Position numbers and translations under genes: made by a program. The notes beneath the pieces were generated by a model. The model was not told the origin of the DNA and did no database searches. It was given only the letters and a program-made list of their open reading frames with translations. A stretch of DNA of 64,000 nucleotides from Pyxicephalus adspersus. Taxonomy: Eukaryota > Chordata > Amphibia > Anura > Pyxicephalidae. This document shows, piece by piece, positions 47,378-59,815 of the stretch (position 1 is the stretch's first letter; every line of letters begins with the position of its first letter). Location: positions 70,996,068-71,060,067 of the forward strand of contig NC_092859.1 in the NCBI RefSeq assembly GCF_032062135.1, read 5' to 3'.

Positions 47378-48862
47378 TCACAAAGAAGTCTTTGAAAAAC
47401 TATGTTTGTATGATTTCCTTTTATGCTGATGATCAGGACAATCACGTTGAAGGCTCCAGCAGTAGTCTGCCATCATGTGTCCATCCCATCTGCCCTGATA
47501 CCTTTCTTCCATCACCTTTATATCTTGATGGAACCTCTCCCCTTGTTCCCCACTGAAACCGCTAAGGTTTTCTGGAAATTTTTGCAAATGGCTATGGAGA
47601 TAGTGCTCATAGTAGCACCCAACTTTTTAAAGTTTATAAGCAAGTTTTGTACCCATTCTTCATAATTTTGTGCTTTATGGTTACCCATAAAGTTCTTGAC
47701 AACTATGACATCGCTGTGCCAGGCAGAAGCTTCAGTATCAGTCATGTAACTTCTGGAATTTGAATCATTTATCAGTATCCGAATCTGGGGTTTTTTTCTT
47801 TGTCAACCATTGGCTCAGTAATGATGTTCGCTGCACCTTTTTTCATGTTTTCCCTTGGAGGCCATGTCACTTTTTCCCAGTGATCCTGCTTTGCTCTACT
47901 ATCCCACAAGCAGATGAAACATGGGTAATTTGTGTATCCACTTTGCTGTCCAAGTAGGAAGTTCACCATTTTTAAATCAACACATATGGACCATTGGTGT
48001 TCTTGACAGCAAAGTTTTTGTAAGACCATTTAGATATTTTCATATTCTTCTTTAAGTTTTGTTAGTGACCAATTGGAATTGATGCATAGCAGGTGCCGTT
48101 ATGTAGTAAAAAAAGATTTCAAACTTCGAGTGGAACTGTCTATGAAAAGCCGCCAGTCTTCTGCTGGGTATTCTGGTACTCTCATATGGGCTAGTAGTCC
48201 AAGGATGTTACAACGGTACACAAGGTCTCCATCTTCACAGAAATATGGTAGGAGTGTCACCTCTCTTGTCCTATAAATGGTTATTTTAACTTCCAGTCTC
48301 AGACAGATCCTTCCTTTTAGCCTGGATGCTAAAAGTTCAGATGCTTGTTTTGACAGACTCAGGTCACGTATTAAATCATTGAGCTCTTCTTTGGAGAACT
48401 GCTGGTTTGATGAAACACTTTCACCTTCATATTTACTTCCACTGCTAACTCCTGGATTACACTCCAAACCCTGTATATCCTCCATGTTGGATACAGGAAT
48501 ATCAGGGAGTGTACAGAACACTGGTATGGGAACATCAGCACCATGCGGCACAGGTCATCTCGCTGATTAAAAATCAGGGTACTCCCACTTGTTGTTCTTG
48601 TAATGATTTAAACTTTTTACATTCACAGCACAAAACGTTTCAGTTTTCCATTTTTCCACTGACGTAGACGCTCTACACAAGTTTTTGCATACCACATGAG
48701 GAGCCCAATACTTATCTTGGTCCCCCAGTTTAATACCAAAATATGCAAGATATGCTCGTTTCACAAATTCTGTAATGTTTCTTCTCTGTTTTCTTGAGAA
48801 TATTCACCACAAATGTAGCAAAATACATTAGGGTCATTTAAACACCAGAACCAGAAATATTT
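47378..48862 (-). pseudogene. Degenerate copy of a dispersed, transposon-like protein family
   Basis: About 490 codons are readable on the minus strand in several frames. In order: a CxxC (NVFCYICGEYS), AYLAYFGIKLGDQDKYWAPH, KEELNDLIRDLSLSKQASEL, then DLVYRCNILGLL and DWRLFIDSS, EHQWSICVDLKMVNFLLGQQ, NYPCFICLWDSRA, then NFMGNHKAQNYEE, and finally GERFHQDIKVMEERYQGRWD and MMADYCWSL to a stop at 47378. I recall this architecture from uncharacterised proteins expanded in arthropods, cnidarians and vertebrates. The Asp of VDLKMV and the Glu of GERFHQD could be catalytic (inference). At least two in-frame stops near 48555-48566, frameshifts near 48099 and a deletion near 47760 make it dead. TTTTTTTTACAG precedes the first segment. 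Confidence 0.72.
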
Positions 48863-50029
48863 CTGTAAAAAAAATTGTAAGAATAAAAAGAAGGCAAATG
48901 AAAGTTTATGCTACATTTAATATATAAAATGCAAAAAATTAGTGTAAATAAAAATTGATAATAATATGCTGTGTTTACATTTGTTGTTGGTAAAATCGTC
49001 TATTCTGATTCCTGTATCACAAAATCTAGAGCCAAATAATTAAAACTGATGCCATTTCTGGATTCAGCAGACTTGAAATACACTATATTTATTAAAAAAA
49101 TCTTTGGCAAGTTTAAAAAAGTGTTTTTTGTTGAGCTGTGTAATCGGTACAGTATTTATCTACATTGCATGCAGTGCCTTATATTTGCCTATTCCTACAG
49201 ACTTTTTCTTTTTTTTTCTTTTGTGCCCCAGATTTTGCAAGCACAATTAATTCATAATTTTGGATATTGACATTCTCCACTTCAATATATTCCAAGCAGC
49301 AGATGTAAGAAGATTTGTTGAAAGTAAATACTGCAAAGTATGTGTAAGGTATGAACATGTGTATCTATGTGCAATATTTTGATATAAGACTTATCCACAA
49401 ATATGTACTGCAAAGCCAACCTAAGCAATCATTGTAATCTGTATACCGTCAGACAGTACAATGTATAATTGTTGGCAACTCTAAAGGAGATTATATTGTC
49501 TGCATTTTGGATGCTGTATTAAATACAGAGATTTGTAAATTACCACGAGATGAAACTCAGCTGTTGAGATATTAGCCGCATTGGTGTTGATTTACTAAAA
49601 GAATTTAGGCTGTTTACTTAACAAAGTGAATCATTCTGTGAGAAATAATCCTGTTTGAGAATCAGAATGTGGTTAAAATTCACTTTGCAAAAAATCCCCA
49701 ATCATGTGCAAAACCTGATTTTTGCTTGGAAGTGAATAGACGGCTGAAGTCAGCAAAGTTTACTATAATACCTAACTTCGATGAGTTAACAGCTTAAACC
49801 TAAGTATAAGCTAAACTAAGCTTAACCACATTGGGATAGCAGACTCATAAATCTGCTTTGTGTATAGGGGGGGGGGGGACACAGTGATTGTGTAGCACTG
49901 CAAAGGTAGAAGTTTTTTATTATGGCTGCCCCCACAGTATATTAAAAAAAAAGCTTTTTAAACACTCTTGAGACATTCGAAATCCAAGTGTGGAGTCTGA
50001 GATGGAGGCATAAGGGCATTTCCAGTGAT
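48863..50029. other. No recognised feature
   Basis: AT-rich; a run of about 12 G occurs near 49867-49878. Confidence 0.45.
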
Positions 50030-50240
50030 ATTGACTTGTTGAATGGGAAAAAATCAGCTGCAATATTCACAAAACAGCTAATGGGAGAAAGATGCCAGAG
50101 TATGCAGTGCATTCCAACTTGTTGCATATGAGACTGTATAGTCATAGACCAGTTCGAAGGCCCATATTGACTCCCTTCTACTGTAGCATGTAGCAAAGCA
50201 TGTGACCTAAAGTCAATGTCAATGTGACCTCTGCCAATGT
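50030..50240 (+). pseudogene. Tc1/mariner-like fragment, left of the gap
   Basis: GGGAGAAAGATGCCAGAGTA through AGACCAGTTCGAAGGCCCAT matches the region after the DNA-binding domain of a known Tc1/mariner-type transposase gene (consensus GACCAGTCAGAGNGCCCATNNTGACC). Too decayed to translate. Confidence 0.55.
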
Positions 50241-50506
50241 CTTTATTCCATATACCACAGGTCACCTTTAAAGAAAATGCTTCCACAGGTCAAGGCTGTG
50301 TTGGGGGGGAATATGAAAGACAGGGATTTTTTTGGTATTCCCACTGATGCAGGAGAATTTATAACTACCACTGGTCACTGAGGCAGGGAATATGTTACAC
50401 ACACTAACTATTAATGAATGTGTATTTAATATTACTACCCTATCCCTGACACTGGGGCATTTGTTCACTCCTACTGACCAGAAAACTCCCAAAATAATCA
50501 GGTAAC

Positions 50507-50900
50507 NNNNNNNNNNNNNNNNNNNNNNNNNNNNNNNNNNNNNNNNNNNNNNNNNNNNNNNNNNNNNNNNNNNNNNNNNNNNNNNNNNNNNNNNNNNNNN
50601 NNNNNNNNNNNNNNNNNNNNNNNNNNNNNNNNNNNNNNNNNNNNNNNNNNNNNNNNNNNNNNNNNNNNNNNNNNNNNNNNNNNNNNNNNNNNNNNNNNNN
50701 NNNNNNNNNNNNNNNNNNNNNNNNNNNNNNNNNNNNNNNNNNNNNNNNNNNNNNNNNNNNNNNNNNNNNNNNNNNNNNNNNNNNNNNNNNNNNNNNNNNN
50801 NNNNNNNNNNNNNNNNNNNNNNNNNNNNNNNNNNNNNNNNNNNNNNNNNNNNNNNNNNNNNNNNNNNNNNNNNNNNNNNNNNNNNNNNNNNNNNNNNNNN
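50507..50900. other. Assembly gap
   Basis: 394 N. It lies between two fragments of the same transposon type. Confidence 0.99.
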
Positions 50901-51179
50901 GGAAAATGCTTTATACTTCAGTTAATATCTAGAGAGAATAGATCATTGCATAATGGATGCTAAAATAATAGTTAATGTGCTTTTATGAGACACCAAGAGC
51001 AGTATCAAGACAAAATCTCTGCTAAAATAACAGTTACTGGTTTAGGCAATGAGTCTATACCAGATGAAAAACAATAGATATATTGAAAACAACTAAAAAG
51101 CATTGGATGAATTAAATTACGCTTTCAACAAAGTAAATCTATTCATTTTTCTTATCAAAGGTCTGATCCCACAAAAAAA

Positions 51180-51360
51180 CTCCTATAACAAAAATTGTTG
51201 AAAAACCTAATGCTGACCATGAAAGAAAGGTGTCAGACTACTCAGTGAGTCACAGCTTGCTATATATGGGACAGCATAGCCACGGACCAGTCAGAGGGCC
51301 CATACTGACCACCTTCTACTAAGGCATCTACGAGAGGTGCTGCCGTAGGTCACTCTAGAA
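51180..51360 (+). pseudogene. Tc1/mariner-like fragment, right of the gap
   Basis: GAAAGGTGTCAGACTACTCA, then CACGGACCAGTCAGAGGGCC and CATACTGACC. It covers the same part of the element as 50030-50240 and in the same orientation, so it is a second copy and not a continuation. Confidence 0.6.
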
Positions 51361-51442
51361 AAGCCAGATTCTTTATACTTATTATCAAAATACTTGAAAT
51401 CTCAGAAGAAATAAGTAAACAAATCAGGTTTTCTTATTCATT

Positions 51443-51830
51443 ACAAACTGTGCCCGAGTAGGGCTGTCAGAAAATCAGGTCCTGGTGCACAGGCATGGAA
51501 TTAGAAGTCTGTGGCTGTGCAGTAGAGCTGTCAGAGTCCTACTGTGCAGGCGCAATTTTTAGATCTATTTAAAAGAATAAACACATTTATTTAAAAAAAA
51601 AAACATTGTCAGACAATTTTCTGCCTAACACTGTTGTGGTTCCCTAAACCTGGATCATCAAATTTCAGCTTGCAAAAATGTGCAGTAGGATGCGATTTTC
51701 TGACAGTTCTACTGCGCATGCATGGATACAAAATGTCAGTAATTTGGTCCTACTGCGCAGGACTGAGATTGATTTTGTGTCTGTGCAAAAGAGCTGCCAG
51801 AAAATCCGGTCCTACTGTGCAGGCCCACTG
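51443..51830. repeat. Array of diverged modules with CTACTGTGCAGG borders
   Basis: Related units near 51462, 51515, 51680 (inverted), 51747 and 51783. The module reads approximately GTGCAGTAGAGCTGTCAG, AAAATCAGGT, CCTACTGTGCAGGC, so its borders are inverted copies of each other. The interval also holds A-rich and unique spacers. Confidence 0.6.
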
Positions 51831-52543
51831 GTGGCTAGGTCCGCCACTGCACTAGATGTACCTCGGAGAATTCTACATTGTCTCAACCATAGTCATATGG
51901 CTATTACATCTAGGGACAATTAACCTACCATCATGTTTTGTGATGTCGAAAGAGTGCTTGGAAGAAACACACAAAAACAAATGGAGGACAAAACCCATGT
52001 TGACAGTGTCATGGCCAAGATTCATACCTAGGAACATAGCGCTGCATGAGATGCCACAGAGCCATCATATCAATCAAATGATTTTGGCCCTCCTAGACCA
52101 TTATACTATGTTTTTTAATTTTTCCCCTCTTTTTCACATATTTACTTCTCTCTGTATCCAAAAAGGGGTGCTCAAATAACACTTTGACCACACTTTTTTG
52201 CCTCTTTTATACCCTTTGATCACACTCAAACCCCTTTGCATTTACATTTTTCAGGTTGGTGTGTTTTTTTCTTAATTTCTACAGCACAATCTTATCAGAA
52301 AAACTAGCTGAGCTCTGTTTTAAATACTTATCTCCAATTCTTAACACCTATGAATTAAGTACAAAATAAAGTCCAATAGTAGAAAAGCAATAAATAATAT
52401 CCATACAGTTTCTAGGCCTTACTGCTACATCTTGGAAGATTATCACTTCCAAGACATCTTTTGGGAGCTGTGGGTAAACTTTCTCCCTATAAATGTTTTA
52501 ACGAGATCCTATTACCTCACTATTCCACTGTTGCAGCCTCCCT
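51831..52543. other. No recognised feature
   Basis: A plus frame at 51856-52179 (107 codons) has no recognisable motif or splice support. Confidence 0.4.
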
Positions 52544-52715
52544 AAGGCCGCGTACACACGCTCAATTAGGCTGTGTACAAATGTAAGATTTTTGTCATTG
52601 GAAAGGCTGTTCGGATGACGGATGAGGAGCACTGTACACACGCCAGATTCTCTTCTGATATCAGCCCTGAGCCGATTTTTGGACGAGAACCATTGCACGT
52701 GTGTCTATAGCCTAA
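52544..52715. mobile_element. Q-family MITE, short form
   Basis: AAGGCCGCGTACACACGCTC at the left; ATATCAGCCCTGAGCCGA and CCATTGCACGTGTGTCTATA at the right. The second half matches the last 100 bp of 43338-43669 and 60590-60926; the interior is deleted. Confidence 0.78.
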
Positions 52716-53960
52716 GCCTCTTTGACATTCAGCACACATGGTTGACCCCTGCAATGGGCTGTGATTCTTTTCTCCATCCTCTACACCACTTGGTGCTGGG
52801 TAATCTTGATTACCCTGTGACTGTGTCCAGGTCTGACAATAATCACAATGACTGAAAATGTATTTGACAGGCAGCTTCTATACTGAAGACAATTGCCACA
52901 GAGAGCATATTTTCTTGCACCTGCACAGCCCAGTTTTTGCTAGTGTAAAGTGATGTAGTCTTCAGCTAATAGCTAACAAAATCTAATCAAAATAGATGCC
53001 TTTTGGTGATCCCAAATGTCAGTATCAATAGTTTGTTCTACTTCCCTGCCAAACTGACCCACCACACCAGAATGGGGCCCGAAAGTGCAAAGAAAGGAAG
53101 TTGCACTTAGTATAGTATGTATAGACAAGCCCTAAACGGGTTTACTACATGAGAAGCTAGCAAATGGTATTACTGGTTCAATTATCTTGACAGGTATTGT
53201 ATAAACCTGCAAATACACACCTTTGTTTTGTCTCTTCTTCAAAGTTTTTTTAAGATTAATGGTAACAAAGATATAGGGTTCACTAGAGGACAGTCACAGA
53301 CTAGATAATCCGATAAAAAAGTTTGATGAATAAAATAAATAGATATAGCATGCTAAAATTAATATTTAATACTTCTATTGCTTTTCATTTGGCATGGACT
53401 CATCAGCTAACACAATTACTGTTATTTTTAGCCAAGATTTTCTTTATTTGATACTGCTCTTTGTAGAGATGCCCCAGATAAACACTATTGTTTTATCATC
53501 CAGTGTTGTGATTTAATCTCTTAAAAAAATAAAAGGGTATTGTTTTGGAGTAAGTACTTCTTTTGAATTAAGTCATATTTCCATTGGAAATCCTAGCTAT
53601 ACTTGTTGGCTATAATGTTCTACTGGTATTGAGGGCTATGACTGTCAGAAGTCAGCATCAGAGGGTGTTGATTAGCCTACTTACAAAATAACATCTTTCC
53701 GGCTTGCTGTTAGGCTGTTTTGTAAAATTATAGCCAACAAATGCATTCTCCTAAAGCCAGGAGGGCTTACATTTTGTTTACTTAGGACATGTTCTCACTC
53801 ATCCCCTTAACCCACCTCCTCAGCAAATTGCAATTAACTCTTAAACTCAGTGCACTTAATCAACACAATTTTTTATTAAATTATATTTCTTATAACTGAC
53901 AATTCCCCATCAGTTTTTGTGACAGTACTATACATAGAGGTTTTGCAATTAAAACACAGT
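52716..53960. other. No recognised feature
   Basis: Non-coding sequence with no repeat ends recognised. Confidence 0.45.
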
Positions 53961-54180
53961 GGACCTGATGTAATAAAGTTCTTCAAGACTGGAGGAGAAA
54001 CACCTTCATTGGTGAAGCTGGGTAATCCAGCAAACCTGGAATGGATTTCCTCAAAGTCATTTGCTATTTGTTTTGCAAATATTTTCAGTCCTGGACCAGA
54101 TCCATTCCAGGTTTGCTGGATCACCCATTTCACTGATGAAAGTGTATTCTCTCCAGCCTTGGGGAGCTTTAAAAAATCAG
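53961..54180. mobile_element. P-family palindromic MITE
   Basis: GGACCTGATGTAATAAAG, TGAAGCTGGGTAATCCAGC, core CTGGACCAGATCCATTCCAG, then GCTGGATCACCCATTTCA and CTCCAGCCTTGGGGAGCTTT. Arms diverged from the perfect copy at 46803. The frames on both strands here are by-products. Confidence 0.85.
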
Positions 54181-54514
54181 TATGGCTTTTTAGGGCATAC
54201 AGCATTTTTTTACCCTGATTTTGCTTATCAATAGTGTATCAGAGCACAAATTTAGATGCAGTACAGACAGACGTATTATTTTTGAAAGATCATCATTTTA
54301 CCAATGTTTGTCTTGTTGTCCCAGCTGTTTGTATGTTTTAGGAACTAGAGATAAGCACCACATCTCTGGTTAGATTAGCAAAGGGAGACTGATTATGGAA
54401 GTTTTATATTTAAACTCAAAACAAGGAGACAATAACAAACAGAGTACCTTTTCTTAATCAATCTGATATCAATATTTCCAATACCTGCACATTTTTCAAA
54501 TCAGTGTCTTTCAG

Positions 54515-55330
54515 AAGATCCACTCAGGGTGGGGGCTGCAGCAGTACAAAGGGGTTTTGCTGGCCTCACTAGTACTAGAGGTCAGAGGAGAATGGCAAGG
54601 CTGCCTCAAGCTGATAGAAAGGCAACGTTAATTCAAAGAATCCCTCCTTACAACCAAGATATACAGAAGAGCATCTCTAAATGCCCATCACATGGAGCAG
54701 ATGGGTTGCAGGAGCAGAAGACCCCACTAAGTGCTTCTCCTGTCGGAGAGGAACAGGACCCTGAGACTGCATTTCACAAAAACTTGCCAAAATTAAACAA
54801 AAAAAGGTTAGAAAAAAGTTGCCTGATCTGATGAGTTTCAGTTCTGCAACATTCAGATGGTTGGGTTGGAAATTGGCATCAACAACATGTAAGCATGGAC
54901 CATCCTGCTATGTAGCAATGGTTCAGACTGGTGCTGTAATGGTGTGGGGGATATTTACTTGCCAAACTTCTGGCCTCTTAGTACCAGTTGGGCATCGTTT
55001 AAATACCACCGCCTACCTTAATATTGTTGCTGACTACGTTTATCCCTTTATGGATGCAGTCTACCCATATTTTAATGGACATTTAGTAGCATAACATGAA
55101 ATAATGTCATAAACCAACTCAAATTGATTTGAACATGATAAGTTTGTATTCAAATGAACTTCACTCCTCACCGGACCCCAATCCAATAGAACACCATTGG
55201 GATGTGGTGGATTGGGAGATTTACATCATGAATGTACAGCCAAAATTTCTAAAACAACTGCTTTGTCCCCTTGATGACTGGTGGGCAACTCTTTCATCAG
55301 ACTTTTCCAGGCTGTAGGTAGGACCTCTCT
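54515..55330 (+). pseudogene. Tc1-like transposase pseudogene (second subfamily)
   Basis: Readable in three plus frames. N-terminal part: RKATLIQRIPPYNQDIQKSI. The catalytic first Asp sits in SDE near 54833, preceded by a stop where the family has Trp. Then GPSCYVAMVQTGAVMVWGIF and LNTTAYLNIVADYVYPFMDA. The second Asp block (QDNAPCH) is destroyed by a deletion and frameshift near 55093. The Glu block is kept: SSPDPNPIEHHWDVV, followed by MNVQPKFLKQL. Terminal repeats were not identified, so only the gene body is called. Confidence 0.82.
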
Positions 55331-56222
55331 GTCATTACGTACAAAAAACAGTTCTACAACTAAACAAGAATTAAACGCTTGCAGTGCTGTGAAAGCTTCA
55401 CTGCAAGGTTGTTGTTTATTTTATTTTTTTGGGGGGAGTTTGGCTTTAAAGCATTGCATATATGAATCTAGTGCACATACAGACAAGTTGTATGGTGATT
55501 ATCACAACTGGTCTACCCTCTAGAGCTTCACTGGGGATAATATTGCAACGGTGATAGTAATTTATATAGCTTAATGTGCTGAAAGTAAAGGTACAAATAA
55601 AAAGTACAAATGTGCAGTGGATTGTAGTGTTTAATAAGTATGTTGTGTGGGTACTGCTAATGAAGCTTTAAAAAAGGGATGTGTTAATTGATTTTTATAA
55701 CATTGAATGGTATGTGCACTCTAAGGTTTAACAAAATATATTTGCTACACTTCCAACTGACACCATCACTAAACCACACATCTTCTACAAACAGACATAT
55801 TTGCAAATAGATGTGTTTGACATGACAAAAGAGGAAGACAGATTTGTAATATTCTTCTGTGGTTTACCATTTATCAATGAATGCCTGATTTAATGTTTCA
55901 ATAAGTTCATTAAACTGTCTACTCATTGAGATCAGAAGGATGTCTTAACTATAGATGCAGCTAAAATAAAGGATTCCATTGCAGGATTTAGCTTTTAGTT
56001 TATAATACCTTTTTCCTTTATGACAGCAGGAAGGTATGGGGAGTCAAGCTAGGCATGCATATTTAGAAAAGTAAGACATCATTTTCCTTTATGTAATTTT
56101 GGACAGCTTATAGAGAGCATAAACCTATGGTTGTGGCTATAATTTTTGTTACAAAACTGAACAATGAAAATCCTAAGTGAGAATAGTGAATATACCTCAA
56201 TTCTGTGGGATAGGCCACTTTC
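55331..56222. other. No recognised feature
   Basis: Probably includes flanking transposon sequence at its left edge; the rest is unremarkable. Confidence 0.4.
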
Positions 56223-56358
56223 GGGCCTGATTAATTAAAGCTCTCCAAGACTGGAGAAGATAGACTTATATGGGTAAACCTGGGTGATCCAGCAAACCTG
56301 GGATTCACCCATATTAGTCTATCTTCTCCAGTCTTGGAGAGCTTTATCAAAACAGGCT
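56223..56358. mobile_element. P-family palindromic MITE, compact form
   Basis: A 136-bp near-complete hairpin: AAAGCTCTCCAAGACTGGAG and AAGATAGACTTATATGGGT face ACCCATATTAGTCTATCTT and CTCCAGTCTTGGAGAGCTTT, with about 10 bp between arms. The central CTGGACCAG core of longer members is missing. Confidence 0.85.
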
Positions 56359-58119
56359 CTATATCTTCATAAGATGAAATATATGACTTGATTCACTAAA
56401 TGTCTCTAAACACTAGACTCCCCATTTGCCCCCCACACCCGCACTCCAACTCACCATTAAATTAAGTCTTAAATTAAAAAAATAAAGTATTTATTTCCTC
56501 ATCCAAAGTTACAAATGCAGGAGGGACACTGTAAATAGAATAAGGCATTTTTCATTGTTGGAAAATATGTTTCCTACAACAGAGAGTCCATTTTGTTCCA
56601 TGAAAGGGGAGGCCGATTGTGTGTCACACTGCTGTGCTCTCCTCCTTTGACTTGTATAGCAGTCATTTTCCATTGCACATTCATGGATCCCTCCTGATGG
56701 ATCAATGTACAACATTGTGTGACCCCTATACACGTCAGATTCCTATAATTTTCTGACATGTGTAAATATATTTCTTAAAATAAGTGGTTTTGTTTAAAAT
56801 AAATAAATAAATAAGTGTAAGGTTATACAGTTTTTGAACATATTTAGAGTAAAGTAAATTATATTCTTAGACACAACTTTTCTAAATGTTAATGTTGAAG
56901 CACCATCTTGTGGTAACATTGATGTACTACAAGAGTGGAGGGTATAATAGCCATGGTGTTACATGTTCTTTTTAAACATGATAAACGACTCAATTGTCAT
57001 TATAATTATAATAAGTTAACACTCAAGACACCAAGTTTGGAATAAAAGGATTGTGATCTTTTATTGAACGATTTCATTATTCTTAAAAAACTTTATTAAA
57101 ATATACACAACCTAAAAAAACTAACTTTAAATTACTGAAAAAAATGAGTTATGGTATAAAAACTCATACGATGAAAGTCTTTTTGGGAATAAACCTTAAT
57201 TTGAGAAAACCATTCATCTATTCACAAGGCGGCTTAAAATCCCCCCCTCCCCCAACTGCAGCCTGATCTACTACTAACTGCATGTTCATGTTAAATGTAT
57301 CCAAACCAATATCCAAGAAGTGAACACAATTCTCATGGAACAAGCCAACAATATCGCCTTTTCATTCTGGGTGCCTAAAAGAGAATCCTCAAACAGAAGA
57401 CACTTTTGCAAAGGTTTATTACTATTTTTTCACATTTTGTTCATAAAAGAGCAAATTATAAGAAAAGGACCACATCCTACTAAATGTAATTTCTGAAAAA
57501 ATGATTACAAATCTCAGACATACAGGTATGAATCAGGTAATCTTCAGGTGATCAGGTGATCTTCCTAATGGTACCTGACAAGGATTGTGGAGGCTCTGCA
57601 TTGATCAGCTCACGGTTAAGTGAAGTATTCCTATTGTTACTAATATCATTAGTTGCATTATCTTTGATGTTACTAAGAAATGCAAAATATTAATTTGCTT
57701 TTTCTCACTCATTATGGGTTTATTTCATTTGAATCTAAGACCAAACACGAAATGATAGTGATCAAAGTCAAACTATTTGATTCCATTAAATATAACAGTT
57801 AAAGAAAATAGACAGTGAAGGTCATACTTAACTAAAAGAAAATCTGAGAAATAAACAAAAAAAATAAAACAATTGGATGAGAATCGGTATTCATGGAGCG
57901 GGGTGACTGTTGTAATAATGGAAACAATATTGAAGCGTACGGCTTGGCAACAGTTGTCTCATACAACTTAGGACTACACTGACATCACGCTGCGCCTCCC
58001 TTGTTTTTCTGTCTCTAGTACAGTTCATGAATTTAGTGCAATATAAAGGTGAAAATTGTCATTCAGAATATAGGAATTTTTTAGAAATTTTTTTTTGTTT
58101 CATTATTAATAAAACATAA
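56359..58119. other. Mostly unrecognised
   Basis: About 56650-56765 contains CTATACACGTCAGATTCCTA and CTGACATGTGT, possibly a scrap of the GTACACATG MITE family. The rest is AT-rich with no calls. Confidence 0.4.
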
Positions 58120-58211
58120 AATTTTAACATAATTTCCAAATTTTTCTGTGGACCATTAACATTTTCTTGTGGCCCACCAGTGGTCCATGGACTACTGTTT
58201 GGCAACCACTG
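58120..58211 (-). mobile_element. hAT element end (CAGTGGTTGCCAAAC type)
   Basis: Read inverted: CAGTGGTTGCCAAACAGTAG, then TCCATGGACCACTGGTGGGC. This is a characteristic hAT terminus. The opposite end was not located, so only this part is called. Confidence 0.6.
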
Positions 58212-58904
58212 CTCTTGAAGCACCTCCCTAATAAAATAAAATATTATAAAAATAATAAAAAATAAATAAAAACGTTTTCAACCCCAAAAAAAGAAAAAAC
58301 CTAAATAAAGAAAAATTGTGTGTGCTCACTTTTGCAATAACTAATGTTGTACAATTGTAAATGGGAGGTTTCATCCAGGTGACATCTGAAAAAAGTTCTC
58401 CTTTTAAGTTTTACTTCTTAATCAGCATTGTCACAAAACACAAGTACAGGCATGTACTGTTGGACCCTCTCTTTTTTTTAGATGTGCTGTCCATCCTTTT
58501 CAACCATAGCAAGTTGAAGGTTTCATAAAGTGCATGACCCAGTTCAAATCATCCTAAACCACCATCTCTGCCTTCCATGGAATGCCCAGCCAATAACCAA
58601 TGAGCCATGAACAGGTGTCTTCTACTTCCTTCCATGCCAAATCCAGCATACTCTCTTTCACATTTTACAGAATTCAGAGTGCTAACTTAGGGCTGTTGAT
58701 TAAAGACTTAAAACAAGCAAAGAGCGAGGATGATGACATTCAGTGCACTCATGCCCAAGCCTTTTTTTCCTTCAAGGAGAAGGACTATCCATAGGAAGAA
58801 CAGCAGGCAGTATCATTATGTGAGGTCATTCCTCCCCAGGCCATTTTGTTAACTAGGGTTCCCAGAGGATTCCAATAGTAGAAGTGACACCTCCTAGGGA
58901 TTTC
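58212..58904. other. No recognised feature
   Basis: AT-rich at the left, then non-coding sequence; the frame at 58600-58794 has no motif. Confidence 0.45.
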
Positions 58905-59036
58905 TTTAAGATTGGGCAGGGTCCTCCTCCTGTGTCATTGTTTGTATCTGTCTGTCATTTGCAACCCAACTATTTAATGTACAGCACTGCATAATATGTT
59001 GGCGCTATATTTGTACTGTTTATTACTAATAATAAC
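58905..59036 (+). repeat. SINE-like tail, copy 2
   Basis: GGGCAGGGTCCTCCTCCTGT through TGCATAATATGTTGGCGCTA, then TACTGTTTATTACTAATAAT. Same module as 23508-23614 and 62347-62525. Confidence 0.65.
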
Positions 59037-59815
59037 TGAATATAGTCAGGAGGAGGTGGTAGATGACAATATGTGTGCCTAAACCCAGGTTAAAGGCATG
59101 GAAAAGCATAACTCACCTTATAATTGCAAAATTTGTCAGCAGCTCCTGAAACGGCACAGGAATGTTTGCAACTGGGGCACCACTCGCCAACATTGACTTC
59201 CACTACAAATGCTACTGTATTGCTGTATAGTAACCAGCCTTCCATCCCACAACTTTTAGAGCTGAAAAAGAAGTACAACCCAAACCCCCCCCACATCTAC
59301 CACATCAGCTGCTGGTGCTGCAGCTGATAAAATGTGCTATTAACCAGCAGAACAAAAAATAAATCACCTTTCTGTGCTACTATGTGACCAAGAACATGTC
59401 CCTGCCACAGCTGTTAGTGAAAGAGCGCACCTGAACATGGATGCATGGCCCCACAAACATGGGCAGGGGTGTTACTGATCATTTAGGGGTGCTGGATGAA
59501 TCAAGTGGTTGGCAGATAGATGTACACTTCTATTTTTGGTACTACCAATATTTTTACCAGATTGCCCACCTCTGGCTTCTGGATCTATAAAGCTCCACAG
59601 AGCATACTCTGTCTTAACTACTGTAACCACATAGTACTGTAAAGGCTCAAGCTGTCATGTGGCTGACCGTGTGCAACTCTAACCAGGGAAGGTGGTGAAT
59701 GATAATATGCCCAACCTCCTGGCACCTTTTTGCCTTAAAAACCTGAAGCAAATTCCTTACACGACCCATGTGATAAACTTGGTAGTTCATCACATCGTGA
59801 TCAACTACCCAGGCT
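59037..59815. other. No recognised feature
   Basis: Overlapping frames at 59090-59327 on both strands have no motif. Confidence 0.45.
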
